In this document: positions 42,847-51,238 of the stretch, piece after piece | How the letters are laid out: each line of letters opens with the position of its first letter | How positions within the stretch are numbered: position 1 is the stretch's first letter | Source: Streptomyces tagetis | Lineage (GTDB): Bacteria > Actinomycetota > Actinomycetes > Streptomycetales > Streptomycetaceae | NCBI RefSeq assembly: GCF_018069565.1 | Contig: NZ_JAGPNL010000002.1 | Coordinates: forward strand, 1-64,000 | DNA length: 64,000 nt | Direction of reading: 5' to 3' | The notes under the pieces: generated by a model | Told to the model about the DNA's origin: nothing | Databases searched by the model: none | The model's input: only the letters and a program-made list of their open reading frames with translations | Program-made: the position numbers and the translations under genes

Positions 42847-44045
42847 TGAGCGTGATTCCCACGGACGGACCCCGCGCGCGGGCGACGGACGACGACCGGC
42901 TCCCCTGGGGAGCCCTGCCGGCGATGGCCGGCACCAGCTTCATCGTGATCATGACGGAGACACTCCCCGCGGGCCTGCTCTCCGGGCTCGCCTCCGGCCT
43001 GGGCACCTCCCAGGGGACGGCGGGTCAACTGGTCAGCGTGTACGCGCTGGGCACCGTGCTCGCCGCGGTGCCGGCCACCGTGCTCACCCGCGGTCTGCGC
43101 CGCAAGCCGCTGCTGATCGGCGGCCTCACCGGTTTCCTTGTCGCCAACACCGTCACCGCCCTCGCCCCCTCGCTGCCGGTGGCCCTGGCGGCCCGGCTGC
43201 TCGGCGGCGCCTTCGCGGGCCTGCTGTGGAGCATGCTCGCCGGATACGTGCGGCGGATCGTCCCCGAGCGGCTCGCCGGGCGGGCCCTCGCCGTGGCGAT
43301 GGCCGGCACCCCGGTCGCCCTGGCCGTCGGCACCCCGCTCGGCTCCTGGCTGGGCGGCGTCACCGACTGGCGCTGGGCGTTCGGAGCGATGTCGGTGCTG
43401 TCCGCGCTCATCATCGGCTGGGCGCTGCTCGCCGTACCGGACGCGCCGGGGCAGCGGTCGTACGAGCGCAAACCGCTGCCGGCGGTGGTCCGGGTCCCCG
43501 GCGTCACGCCGATCCTGCTCACCGTCCTGGCCTGGATCTTCGCCCACTGCGTGCTCTACACCTACGTCGGCCCCTACCTGCGGGGCTTCGGCGTCTCGCT
43601 CGGCGTCGACCTCGCGCTGCTGGTCTTCGGCGTCGCGTCGCTGGCCGGACTGGCCGTGACCGCCACGGTCGTCGACCGGGCGCTGCGCCGGATCACCCTG
43701 GCCTCGCTGGCGCTCTTCCTCGCGGCCGGCGGCCTGCTGGCCGCGGGCGGGGTGTCCGACGCGCTCGCCGTGGCGGGCCTGGTGCTGTGGGGCCTCGGCT
43801 TCGGCGGCGGCGCCACGCAGATGCAGACCGCGCTGGCCGAGTCCGCCGGCCCGGACACGGATGTCGCCCTCTCGCTCTTCACCGTCGGCTTCAACCTGGC
43901 CATCGCGGCCGGCGGGGTCGTCGGCGGCCTCCTCGTCGAGAGCGCGGGTGCCACGGTCCTGCCGGCGGTGATGGGCGCCGCGGCCCTCGTCGCCTTCGCC
44001 GCCGTCCTGGCCGCGCGCCGCACCGCGTTCCCGGTGGGCCGCTGA
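42846..44045 (+). CDS. MFS transporter, DHA1 family
   Basis: A 399-residue, 12-helix exporter-type MFS protein with TETLPAGLLSGLASGL at the first helix, TRGLRRKPLLIGG (loop 2) and SMLAGYVRRIVPERLAGRA. It resembles the AraJ/purine efflux group. It is separated from the catabolic operon by 143 bases with its own promoter-like region and is convergent with the photolyase gene. The substrate is unknown. Confidence 0.88.
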   Translation: MSVIPTDGPRARATDDDRLPWGALPAMAGTSFIVIMTETLPAGLLSGLASGLGTSQGTAGQLVSVYALGTVLAAVPATVLTRGLRRKPLLIGGLTGFLVANTVTALAPSLPVALAARLLGGAFAGLLWSMLAGYVRRIVPERLAGRALAVAMAGTPVALAVGTPLGSWLGGVTDWRWAFGAMSVLSALIIGWALLAVPDAPGQRSYERKPLPAVVRVPGVTPILLTVLAWIFAHCVLYTYVGPYLRGFGVSLGVDLALLVFGVASLAGLAVTATVVDRALRRITLASLALFLAAGGLLAAGGVSDALAVAGLVLWGLGFGGGATQMQTALAESAGPDTDVALSLFTVGFNLAIAAGGVVGGLLVESAGATVLPAVMGAAALVAFAAVLAARRTAFPVGR

Positions 44046-44123
44046 ACCGGGCCGGTACACCCGCGCCCGCCAGGAGGCGCTGGGCGAGGCGGCGGCGCAC
44101 CGGATCACCGGCGTCCCGACGGC

Positions 44124-45497
44124 TCAGTCGCGGTCCCGGGCGTGCCGGAAGCGGGCCAGCCCGTCGGCGAGGGCGATGAGCGGGGCGGGGTACCCGAGGG
44201 CCGCGCGCCGCTCCTCGGGGAGTTTCCAGGGCTCGTGCACCGCCCGCCCCTCCACCTCGGCCAACTCGGGCACCCAGCGCCGTACGTACCTCCCGTCGGG
44301 GTCGAACCGCCTGCCCTGGACCACCGGGTTGAGCACGCGGTTCGGGCGGGTGTCCGTGCCGGTGCCGGCCACCCACTGCCAGTTGAGCTGGTTGTTGACG
44401 ACGTCGCCGTCGACCAGCAGGTCCAGGAAGTGCCGGGCGCCGATCCGCCAGTCCACGTAGAGCGTCTTGGTCAGGAAGCTCGCCGTCAGCAGCCGGGCCC
44501 GGTTGTGCATCCAGCCCTCGTGGCGCAGTTGGCGCATCCCCGCGTCGACGACGGGGTAGCCCGTACGGCCCTCGCGCCACGCGGCGATGTCCTCGCCCGC
44601 GTTCCCCTCGTCACGCCAGCGGTCGCGCCGGGGGCGGTAGTCGGCCGCCGACGCCGCGGGGCGCGCGGCCAGCACCTGGTGGTGGAAGTCCCGCCAGCAC
44701 ACCTGGCGCACGAACGCCTCCGCGCCCGGCCCGCCACGCTCCCGGGCCCGCCGCACCAGCTCCACCGGCGAGAGAGCGCCGAAGTGCAGGTACGGCGACA
44801 GCCGGGACGTCCCGTCGCCCGCCAGATCGTCGTGCCGGTCCTCGTACCGCGCGAGGCCGGAGCGCGACCACCGCGAGAACCGCTCCCGCCCGGCGCTCTC
44901 CCCGCCCGCCGGCACCCCCTCCGAGACACCCCGCACCGCGTCCCGCGCGGGCAGCGGCCCGCCCCTGACCCCCTCGGGCACCCGTACGGTCCGCGGGGCG
45001 GGCAGCGGATCGCGCAGCGGCTCCCCCGACCAGCGGCGGAAGTACGGCGTGAACACGGCGAAGTGATCGGAGCCCGCGGGCGTCACCGCGCCCGGGGCGA
45101 CGGCGGTGACGACCGCCTCGTGCACCCGCAGCGCCACGCCGCTGTCGCCGAGCGCCTCCCGGAGCCGCTCCTCGCGGCGCCGGGCGTACGCGGTGACGCC
45201 CGCGGAGAGGTGCACCTCGCCCGCCCCGGACTCGGCGACGACCGCCCGCACCTCCCGCTCCACCGGCCCCGAACGGACCACCAGCCGGCCGCCGCGCCGG
45301 CGCAGCGAGGCGTCGAGATCGCCCAGGCAGTCGGCGAGGAACGCCCGCCGGTTGGGCGCGTCGAAGCCCGCCGCGTGGATACCGGGGTCCAGCACGAACA
45401 GCGGCACCACCTCCTCCGCCGCCCGCAACGCGGCACGCAGCGGCGGATGGTCGTGCAGACGCAGGTCCGAGGTGAACAGGACGACGGCGACGGTCAT
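44124..45497 (-). CDS. phr: deoxyribodipyrimidine photolyase
   Basis: Light-driven repair of cyclobutane pyrimidine dimers. The 457-residue class I photolyase has the antenna domain at the N-terminus (VAVVLFTSDLRLHDHPPL) and the FAD domain with TSRLSPYLHFGALSP, WMHNRARLLTASFLTK, DVVNNQLNWQWVAGTGTDT and NPVVQGRRFDPDGRYV. The start is ATG 45497; the frame extends upstream but the homology begins here. A perfect 18-base palindrome lies just upstream. Confidence 0.93.
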   Translation of the reverse strand: MTVAVVLFTSDLRLHDHPPLRAALRAAEEVVPLFVLDPGIHAAGFDAPNRRAFLADCLGDLDASLRRRGGRLVVRSGPVEREVRAVVAESGAGEVHLSAGVTAYARRREERLREALGDSGVALRVHEAVVTAVAPGAVTPAGSDHFAVFTPYFRRWSGEPLRDPLPAPRTVRVPEGVRGGPLPARDAVRGVSEGVPAGGESAGRERFSRWSRSGLARYEDRHDDLAGDGTSRLSPYLHFGALSPVELVRRARERGGPGAEAFVRQVCWRDFHHQVLAARPAASAADYRPRRDRWRDEGNAGEDIAAWREGRTGYPVVDAGMRQLRHEGWMHNRARLLTASFLTKTLYVDWRIGARHFLDLLVDGDVVNNQLNWQWVAGTGTDTRPNRVLNPVVQGRRFDPDGRYVRRWVPELAEVEGRAVHEPWKLPEERRAALGYPAPLIALADGLARFRHARDRD

Positions 45498-45524
45498 GGC
45501 CTCACTCCAGGTGCGATGGCGCGG

Positions 45525-45542
45525 TCGTACGGGCCCGTACGA
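45525..45542. promoter_or_regulatory. 18-bp perfect palindrome before the photolyase gene
   Basis: TCGTACGGGCCCGTACGA is a perfect palindrome beginning 28 bases before the photolyase start. It is a plausible operator for a light- or damage-responsive regulator. The regulator is not identifiable from the window. Confidence 0.6.
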
Positions 45543-45892
45543 GGCGCGGGCGATACCCACACGGTGAACGCCCCACGCCCCCCAGAGGAGACGGCCCCAG
45601 CGGAACACCACCCCCGACCGGGAACGCCCCGGCATCGACCTCGTCCTGCACGATCCGCTGGGCGTTCTCGTGGAACTGGTCGCCGTGTGCCGGGGGCGAT
45701 CGGGGGTCTGAGTCCGGGGACGTGGGGTGGTCGGCGAGGCCGGGCGGTGCCGGCGCGGGTGGTGCCGGGGCGGCGAACGGCTCCGGCCAACGGGGCAATG
45801 GCCCGAGACACCCTTGCGCGACGGCGCGAAACGTAATCTCGTGATCTCGACGGGGCTTCCCGTCCGGCGGCGATCCGTGGAGGTGGACAGGC
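45543..45892. other. gap between photolyase and AraC gene
   Basis: The gap contains no gene I can support. On the minus strand, roughly 45595-45705, one frame reads like a genuine protein fragment (HGDQFHENAQRIVQDEVDAG) without a start or flanking homology, so it may be a gene relic. The AraC ribosome site GGAGGTGG lies at the right end. Confidence 0.3.
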
Positions 45893-46744
45893 ATGCGGGG
45901 TGCGTCCCCGGCGGCACGCGGTGACCGGTGTGGCGGGCGGTACCCGAGCGGCGGCCACCCAGACGAGCGGGCGGCGCGGCCCGGCACCCCGCAGTGGCTC
46001 GGCGCGGCCAGCGCCTCCGCCGGGCTCTTCGCCTTCACCGGGCGGATCGGCGACGCGGCCCCCCACGCCCACGCCGCCGTCCAGGTGCTGCTGCTGACCA
46101 CCGGCTCGGTGACCCTGATCGACCCGGCCGGCGACGCCCACGAGGCGCGCGCCGCGATCATCCCGGCCGGCGCCCGGCACGAACTGCGCGCCTCACCGGA
46201 CGCAGGGGGCCTGGCCGCCTACCTCGACCCCGCCGGATGCGCCGGCCGCGCCGCCCACGCCCGGCTGCGCCAGGAAGGGCACGACCCCGCCTCCGCGCGG
46301 GCCTGGCGGGACGCCGCCCGCGCCCTCGCCGGGATCGGCACCCTCGCCGACCTCGTGGCCGCCCTGGAGACCCCCCTCGCCGGGCCCGACACCCTGCCCG
46401 AGCCGCTGCGGCACGCCCTCGCGCTGGCCCCGCAGCTCATCGACGGCCCGCTGCTGCTCAAGGAGCTGGCCGGGCACGTCGGCCTCTCCGCCAGCCGCCT
46501 CGGGCACCTCTTCGCCGAGCACCTGCACCTGCCGTACCCCACCTGGCGGCGCTGGGCCCGGCTGCTGCACGCCCTGGAGTCGGTGCGGGCCGGTGTCTCC
46601 CTGACCACCGCCGCGCACGCCGCCGGGTTCACCGACTCCGCGCACCTGACCCGCACCTGCCGGGCCATGTTCGGCATCACGCCCAGCACGGCCCTCGCCG
46701 CCACCCGCCTCCCCCCGGGCCGCCCCGGGCCGTTCCCCGGTTAG
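45893..46744 (+). CDS. AraC-family transcriptional regulator
   Basis: A 283-residue regulator: an N-terminal cupin-like effector domain (VTLIDPAGDAHEARAAIIPA) and C-terminal double helix-turn-helix (LLLKELAGHVGLSASRLGHL, then TTAAHAAGFTDSAHLTRTCR and FGITPS). The ATG at 45893 is preceded by GGAGGT at nine bases. It lies 79 bases before the sterol-desaturase-like gene on the same strand and may control it and the following exporter. Confidence 0.9.
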   Translation: MRGASPAARGDRCGGRYPSGGHPDERAARPGTPQWLGAASASAGLFAFTGRIGDAAPHAHAAVQVLLLTTGSVTLIDPAGDAHEARAAIIPAGARHELRASPDAGGLAAYLDPAGCAGRAAHARLRQEGHDPASARAWRDAARALAGIGTLADLVAALETPLAGPDTLPEPLRHALALAPQLIDGPLLLKELAGHVGLSASRLGHLFAEHLHLPYPTWRRWARLLHALESVRAGVSLTTAAHAAGFTDSAHLTRTCRAMFGITPSTALAATRLPPGRPGPFPG

Positions 46745-46823
46745 GCGACGCGCAGCGGCCGGGGCGAAGAGTCAGCGGATTCGTACAAGCCCCGCCACCG
46801 GCCCGGACACCAGGCTGGGGACC

Positions 46824-47786
46824 ATGGCAACCGACACGTCCGGTCCCTCCGTACCCCCGGCCTCCGGCGGCACGAGGGTGGCCGTCGCCGCGCTGGCCCG
46901 CTACGGCTACGCCCCGGTGATGCTCCTCGGGGTCAACGGCACCGGCCTCCTCCTGATCTCCTCCGGCGCCCCGAAGGCGTGGCTGCCCGTCCTGCTCGGC
47001 GGCGCGGTCTGCCTCTCCTTCGCCGTGGAGCGGCTGATCCCGTACCGCGACGGCTGGAACGAGGACCACCACGACACCCGCCGGGACGTCGCCCACGCCC
47101 TCGTCAACGAGGCGGTGGTGCTGGCAGGGCTGGCCGTCGTGCCGGTGCTCTCCGCGCTGACGCCCTGGACCGGGATCTGGCCCACCGCCTGGCCGTTCGT
47201 CCTCCAGGCGCTCCTCGCCGTGCTCGTCGCCGACCTCGGGATCACGCTGGTGCACTACGCCAGCCACAAGGTGGGCGCGCTGTGGCGGCTGCACGCGGTC
47301 CACCACTCCGTGAAGCGCTTCTACGGCCTCAACGGGCTGATGAAGCACCCGCTGCACCAGACCCTGGAGACCGCCGCCGGGTTCACCCCGCTGCTCCTCG
47401 CCGGACTGCCCGCCGACGTGGCCACCGCCGCCGCCCTCGCCACCGGGGTCCAGTTGCTGATGCAGCACTCCAACGCCGACTACCGCGTCGGCCCCCTCGT
47501 CCACGTGCTCGCGCTCAACGAGGGCCACCGCTTCCACCACCTCAAGTGGGCCGGCGTCGGGGACGTCAACTTCGGTCTCTTCACCCTGCTCTGGGACCGC
47601 CTCCTCGGCACCCACTCCTACGACGCCGCCCGCCGCTTCACCTCGGACGACCTGGGCATGGCGGCCAAACCCCGCTATCCGACGGCCTACCTGGCGCAGA
47701 TCGCCGAACCCTTCCGGGCGTCCGGCGCCTGCCACGCCGCCCCGGAGGGGGACGAGGCGCGGCCCGCCGCCGTGCCCCGCCGCTGA
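46824..47786 (+). CDS. sterol desaturase/fatty acid hydroxylase family membrane protein
   Basis: Integral-membrane di-iron enzyme, 320 residues. After four hydrophobic segments come the histidine boxes: HYASH (about residue 145), HAVHHS (about 155), and HRFHHLKW near residue 235, with an extra QHSN between. The family hydroxylates or desaturates sterols, carotenoids and fatty acids. Substrate and redox partner are unknown. The C-terminal codons lie in a 31-base tandem repeat. Confidence 0.88.
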   Translation: MATDTSGPSVPPASGGTRVAVAALARYGYAPVMLLGVNGTGLLLISSGAPKAWLPVLLGGAVCLSFAVERLIPYRDGWNEDHHDTRRDVAHALVNEAVVLAGLAVVPVLSALTPWTGIWPTAWPFVLQALLAVLVADLGITLVHYASHKVGALWRLHAVHHSVKRFYGLNGLMKHPLHQTLETAAGFTPLLLAGLPADVATAAALATGVQLLMQHSNADYRVGPLVHVLALNEGHRFHHLKWAGVGDVNFGLFTLLWDRLLGTHSYDAARRFTSDDLGMAAKPRYPTAYLAQIAEPFRASGACHAAPEGDEARPAAVPRR

Positions 47787-47835
47787 GGCGCGGCCCGCCG
47801 CCGTGCCCCGCCGCTGAGGCGCGGCCCGCTGCCGT
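47754..47835. repeat. 31-bp tandem repeat over a stop codon
   Basis: Two identical 31-base units (47754-47784 and 47785-47815) and a third partial one (47816-47835, one mismatch) begin GAGGCGCGGCCCGCCGCC. The first unit ends at the T of the stop codon of the desaturase-like gene, so the gene's 3' end was duplicated downstream without changing the protein, as by slippage. Confidence 0.9.
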
Positions 47836-47896
47836 CCGCCCGCCCGGCCCCGCCTTCGCCGTCCACGTCTCCCACCACGCCTCCGGAGTCCCTGAG

Positions 47897-49519
47897 ATGC
47901 TCGAACAGCTTCCGGTCCGGTCCGCCGCGCCCGCCCCGGCGCCGACGCCGCCCGCGCCCGCCGGCGGATGGACGCTCGGCGCCGTCTCGGCGGCCACCTT
48001 CACGCTGATCCTCGACGTCACCGTGGTCGACGTGGCCCTGCCGGACATCCAGCGGTCGCTGGGGGCGAGCTTCTCCCAGCTCCAGTGGGTCGTCGACGCG
48101 TACGTGCTCACCCTCGCAGTGTTCCTGCTCGCCGCCGCCACCGTGGCCGACCGGCTGGGCCGGCGCCGCGTCTTCGCCGCCGGGACCGCGCTGTTCACGG
48201 CGGCGTCCCTGCTGTGCGCGGCGGCCACCACGCCCCTCGTGCTCAACCTGGGCCGCGCCCTGGAGGGGGTGGGCGGCGCCGTGATGTACGCCGTGGCGCC
48301 CGCGCTGATCGCCCACGGCTTCCGGGGGCGCCGCCGGGCCGTCGCCTTCTGCGTGTGCGGCGGGGCCGGCGGACTGGCCGTCGCCCTCGGCCCCGTGGCC
48401 GGCGGCGCGCTCACCGGCCTCGGCTGGCGCTGGATCTTCCTGCTGAACGTGCCCGTCGGCATCGTGATCACCGCGATCGTGCTGACCCGCGTGGCCGAGT
48501 CGCGGGACCCGCGCCGGCGCCGCCTCGACTGGCCCGGCCTCGCCGTGTTCTCCCTGGCGCTCACCCTGCTCGTGCTCGCCCTCGTCCGGGGAGAGGCCGA
48601 GGGCTGGTCGGGGGCGCTCGTCCTCGGGCTCTTCGCGCCGGCCGGCGTGCTGCTGCTGGCCTTCGTCCTGATCGAACGCAGGCGGCGCGACGCCCTGTTC
48701 GACCTCGCGCTGCTGCGCATCCGCTCCTTCGACGGCCTCGCCGCCGCCACCGTGGCGGCCAACGCCGCCCTGATGACCGCCGTCCTCTTCCAGATCCTGT
48801 ACATGCAGTACGTGCTGGGCTTCTCCGCGTACGGCGCCGGGGTGCGCTACCTGCCGCTCGCCCTCGCCGTCTTCCTCGCCGCGCTGGTCTCGGGCACCGT
48901 CGCCGGCCGGTTCCCGGCCCGGCTGCTCGTCGGGGTCGGCTGCGTCGCCATCGGGCTCGGGATGCTGGCCTCCGACGGTCTCACCGCGCAGTCCTCCTGG
49001 ACCGACCTGCTCCCCGGCATGCTGCTCGCCGGCTTCGGCATGGGCACCTTCAACCCGGTGCGCGCGGCCACCGCCGTCGCCCTGATGCCGCTCTCGAAGG
49101 GCGGCATGTCCTCCGGCATGAGCGAGACGCTCCAGCAGTGCGGCGTCGCCCTGGGCGTGGCGGCCCTCGGCTCGGTGGCGCACAACAGGATGCACGACGA
49201 GTTCACCGGGGCGGTGGCCCGCTCCGGTGGCCTGCCCGACATGGCGGCGGACCGGATCGCCGAGTCGGTGGCCGCCGGCCGGCCGGGGGACGCGGCCGGA
49301 CTGGTCCCCCCGCCGGACTTCGCCGGCGGCGCGGCCGACGAGGTTCTCGTGGCGGGGCTCGACCTCGTCCTGCGGATCGGCGGCGTCCTCGCCGTCGCGG
49401 GCGGGCTCGTCGGCTTCCTCCTGATGCGCCGCCGCGACTTCCCGGCCGGGCCGCCGGGCGCCGCCACGCGCCGCGCCGCCCGGCCGTGCCCGGCCCCGGA
49501 GGAGGTGCCCACGCACTGA
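47897..49519 (+). CDS. MFS transporter, DHA2 (EmrB/QacA-like) family
   Basis: A 540-residue, 14-helix drug-exporter-type protein with the DHA2 signatures DVTVVDVALPDIQRSLG, TVADRLGRRRVFAAG, and GPVAGGALTGLGWRWIFLLNVP (antiporter motif C region). The start is ATG 47897, with GGAG about ten bases ahead. It lies just behind the desaturase-like gene and may export its product. Confidence 0.9.
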   Translation: MLEQLPVRSAAPAPAPTPPAPAGGWTLGAVSAATFTLILDVTVVDVALPDIQRSLGASFSQLQWVVDAYVLTLAVFLLAAATVADRLGRRRVFAAGTALFTAASLLCAAATTPLVLNLGRALEGVGGAVMYAVAPALIAHGFRGRRRAVAFCVCGGAGGLAVALGPVAGGALTGLGWRWIFLLNVPVGIVITAIVLTRVAESRDPRRRRLDWPGLAVFSLALTLLVLALVRGEAEGWSGALVLGLFAPAGVLLLAFVLIERRRRDALFDLALLRIRSFDGLAAATVAANAALMTAVLFQILYMQYVLGFSAYGAGVRYLPLALAVFLAALVSGTVAGRFPARLLVGVGCVAIGLGMLASDGLTAQSSWTDLLPGMLLAGFGMGTFNPVRAATAVALMPLSKGGMSSGMSETLQQCGVALGVAALGSVAHNRMHDEFTGAVARSGGLPDMAADRIAESVAAGRPGDAAGLVPPPDFAGGAADEVLVAGLDLVLRIGGVLAVAGGLVGFLLMRRRDFPAGPPGAATRRAARPCPAPEEVPTH

Positions 49520-49641
49520 CCTCGGGCAGGCCGCACCCGGCGCGCACCCGCGCGCCCCGCCACGGACGACGGACGGTCCCCATGAGCAGCTTCCCCTTCC
49601 CCACCGCCCCCGGCAGCGGCCGGACGCCCCCCCGGTACCGG

Positions 49642-49668
49642 CCCCGTACGCCCCGTACGCCCCGTACG
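49642..49668. repeat. three 9-bp repeats in a gene gap
   Basis: CCCCGTACG is repeated three times in the 204-base gap between the convergent MFS and histidine-kinase genes. A 60-codon frame (49582-49764) spans it but is Arg/Pro-rich, lacks a ribosome site and overlaps the kinase, so no gene is called. Nothing else is seen in the gap. Confidence 0.7.
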
Positions 49669-49723
49669 CCCCGCGGCGCCGCCGACGCGCCGGGGGAGCC
49701 GGTCCCGTCCGGCGGGCGCCGGG

Positions 49724-51238
49724 TCAGTCCGGTCGGTCCGGGAGCCTCCGGGCGGTGGACGTGACCTCGGTGGGTGCCGGGCCGTCGCCGTCCGGGCCCG
49801 ACGGGGCGGAGACGGGGCGCTTGACGGCGGAGGCGGGCAGGAGCCGGGGCAGGATCGCCCGCGCGAGAAGACCGTGCGGGCGGGCGTCCTCCAGCGTCAG
49901 CCGCCCGTCGCCGGCCGACAGCAGCGCGGAGGCGATGGCCAGCCCCAGCCCCGACCCCTGCCGGCGGGCCGGCTGGCGCCGTCCCCGCCAGAACCGGTCG
50001 GTGGCCCGCCCCTTGTCGGCGTCCGGCATGCCGGGGCCCTCGTCCTCGACCTCCACGTACACCCGCGTCTCGTCGGAGCGCACCCGCACCGTGACGCGTC
50101 CGCCCGGCGGGGAGAAGCCGATGGCGTTGTCCAGCAGGATGTCGAGGACCTGGTCCAGGGCGCCGGGCAGGCCACGCACGGCGGCCCGGCGGCCGTGCAC
50201 GACGATGGTGACGTCCGCCCGCGCCGCCCGCTCGCTCCACGCCTGCGCGCGGGCCTCGACGACGGCGCGCACCTCGATGGGCGCGGTGCCGAGGTCGCCC
50301 GCCATGGCGTTGGCCAGCGCCAGCAGTTCGTCGAGGACCCGGCCCAGCCGGTCCGCCTCCGCGACGGCCGACTCCAGGTACCGGCGTCCCTCCGGCGGCA
50401 CGAGGGGCTCCAGCGCCTCCACCCGCAGCAGCAGCGCGGTCAGCGGATTGCGCATCTGGTGGGAGACGTCGGCGACGAAGCCGCGCTGCGCCTCCAGCGC
50501 CGTGACCAGGTGGTCGGTCACCGCCTGTCCGGTGGTGGAGAGTTCGTGCAGTTCCACGGGGCCTAGGCCGGCCCGCTCCAGGGCCGCGTACTCGTCCTGC
50601 GACAGCCGCCGGTCCGCCCTCCGCGGCCGGCCCACCGACCGCAGGGACCACCGCGCGAGGGGGGCGCCGGCGCAGACGGCCCCGACGAGGGCGGCCACCC
50701 CGACCCCCATCAGCAGCAGCACCCCGGCCCCCTCGGAGGGACCCAGCGGCGGCCTCGGGGTCACCGTGACGACCGCCCCCACCGGTTCGCCGTCGCGCAG
50801 CACCGGCTCCGCCAGCAGCAACGGCCGTGCGCCGAACCGGAAGCGGTGGTCGGGCGGCACGGCGCTGCGGCCCCCGAGGGCCCGCTCCAGCGCGGCCCGC
50901 CCCGCGGCGGAGTCCACGGCCCCGGTGTCGGGGCCCGTGGCGTACACCTGGCGCCCCCGGGCGTCGAGGAGGACCACCGTCGCCCGGTGCTCGCGGACGT
51001 ACGCGTCGGCGCGGGCCCGCCACCCGGCACCGGCCGGGCCCCCGGTGCCGGCCGGCGCGGTGACGGCCAGGGCGGTGGCCTCGGCGACCTGCCGGGCCAC
51101 CGCCTGGTGGGCGTGGTTCATCGCCTGGTTGAAGCCGAGCGGGATGCCCGTGGCGAGCAGCAGCAGGGCCGCGAGCAGCAGGAAGGAGACGAGGGCCCGC
51201 CGCCGTACGGCCGTCGCACCCCGCGGGGCGGTGGTCAC
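49724..51238 (-). CDS. sensor histidine kinase
   Basis: A 504-residue membrane kinase: TM1 (residues about 16-36), an extracytoplasmic sensor of about 130 residues, TM2 (about 172-195), a HAMP-like linker, the phosphoacceptor box VSHQMRNPLTALLLRVEAL (His261), N-box LDNAIGFSPPGG, and ATP-lid motifs DEGPGMP and GSGLGLAIA. The GTG start overlaps the response-regulator stop (GTGA), so the two form a co-translated pair. The ligand is unknown. Confidence 0.92.
   Translation of the reverse strand: MTTAPRGATAVRRRALVSFLLLAALLLLATGIPLGFNQAMNHAHQAVARQVAEATALAVTAPAGTGGPAGAGWRARADAYVREHRATVVLLDARGRQVYATGPDTGAVDSAAGRAALERALGGRSAVPPDHRFRFGARPLLLAEPVLRDGEPVGAVVTVTPRPPLGPSEGAGVLLLMGVGVAALVGAVCAGAPLARWSLRSVGRPRRADRRLSQDEYAALERAGLGPVELHELSTTGQAVTDHLVTALEAQRGFVADVSHQMRNPLTALLLRVEALEPLVPPEGRRYLESAVAEADRLGRVLDELLALANAMAGDLGTAPIEVRAVVEARAQAWSERAARADVTIVVHGRRAAVRGLPGALDQVLDILLDNAIGFSPPGGRVTVRVRSDETRVYVEVEDEGPGMPDADKGRATDRFWRGRRQPARRQGSGLGLAIASALLSAGDGRLTLEDARPHGLLARAILPRLLPASAVKRPVSAPSGPDGDGPAPTEVTSTARRLPDRPD

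Noticed and set aside
45595..45705. Minus-strand fragment with protein-like composition in the photolyase-AraC gap
   Set aside because: No start codon, no flanking homology and too short to assign; mentioned as a possible relic only.
49582..49764. 60-codon Pro/Arg-rich frame after the MFS gene
   Set aside because: No ribosome site, spans a small DNA repeat and overlaps the end of the histidine-kinase gene.
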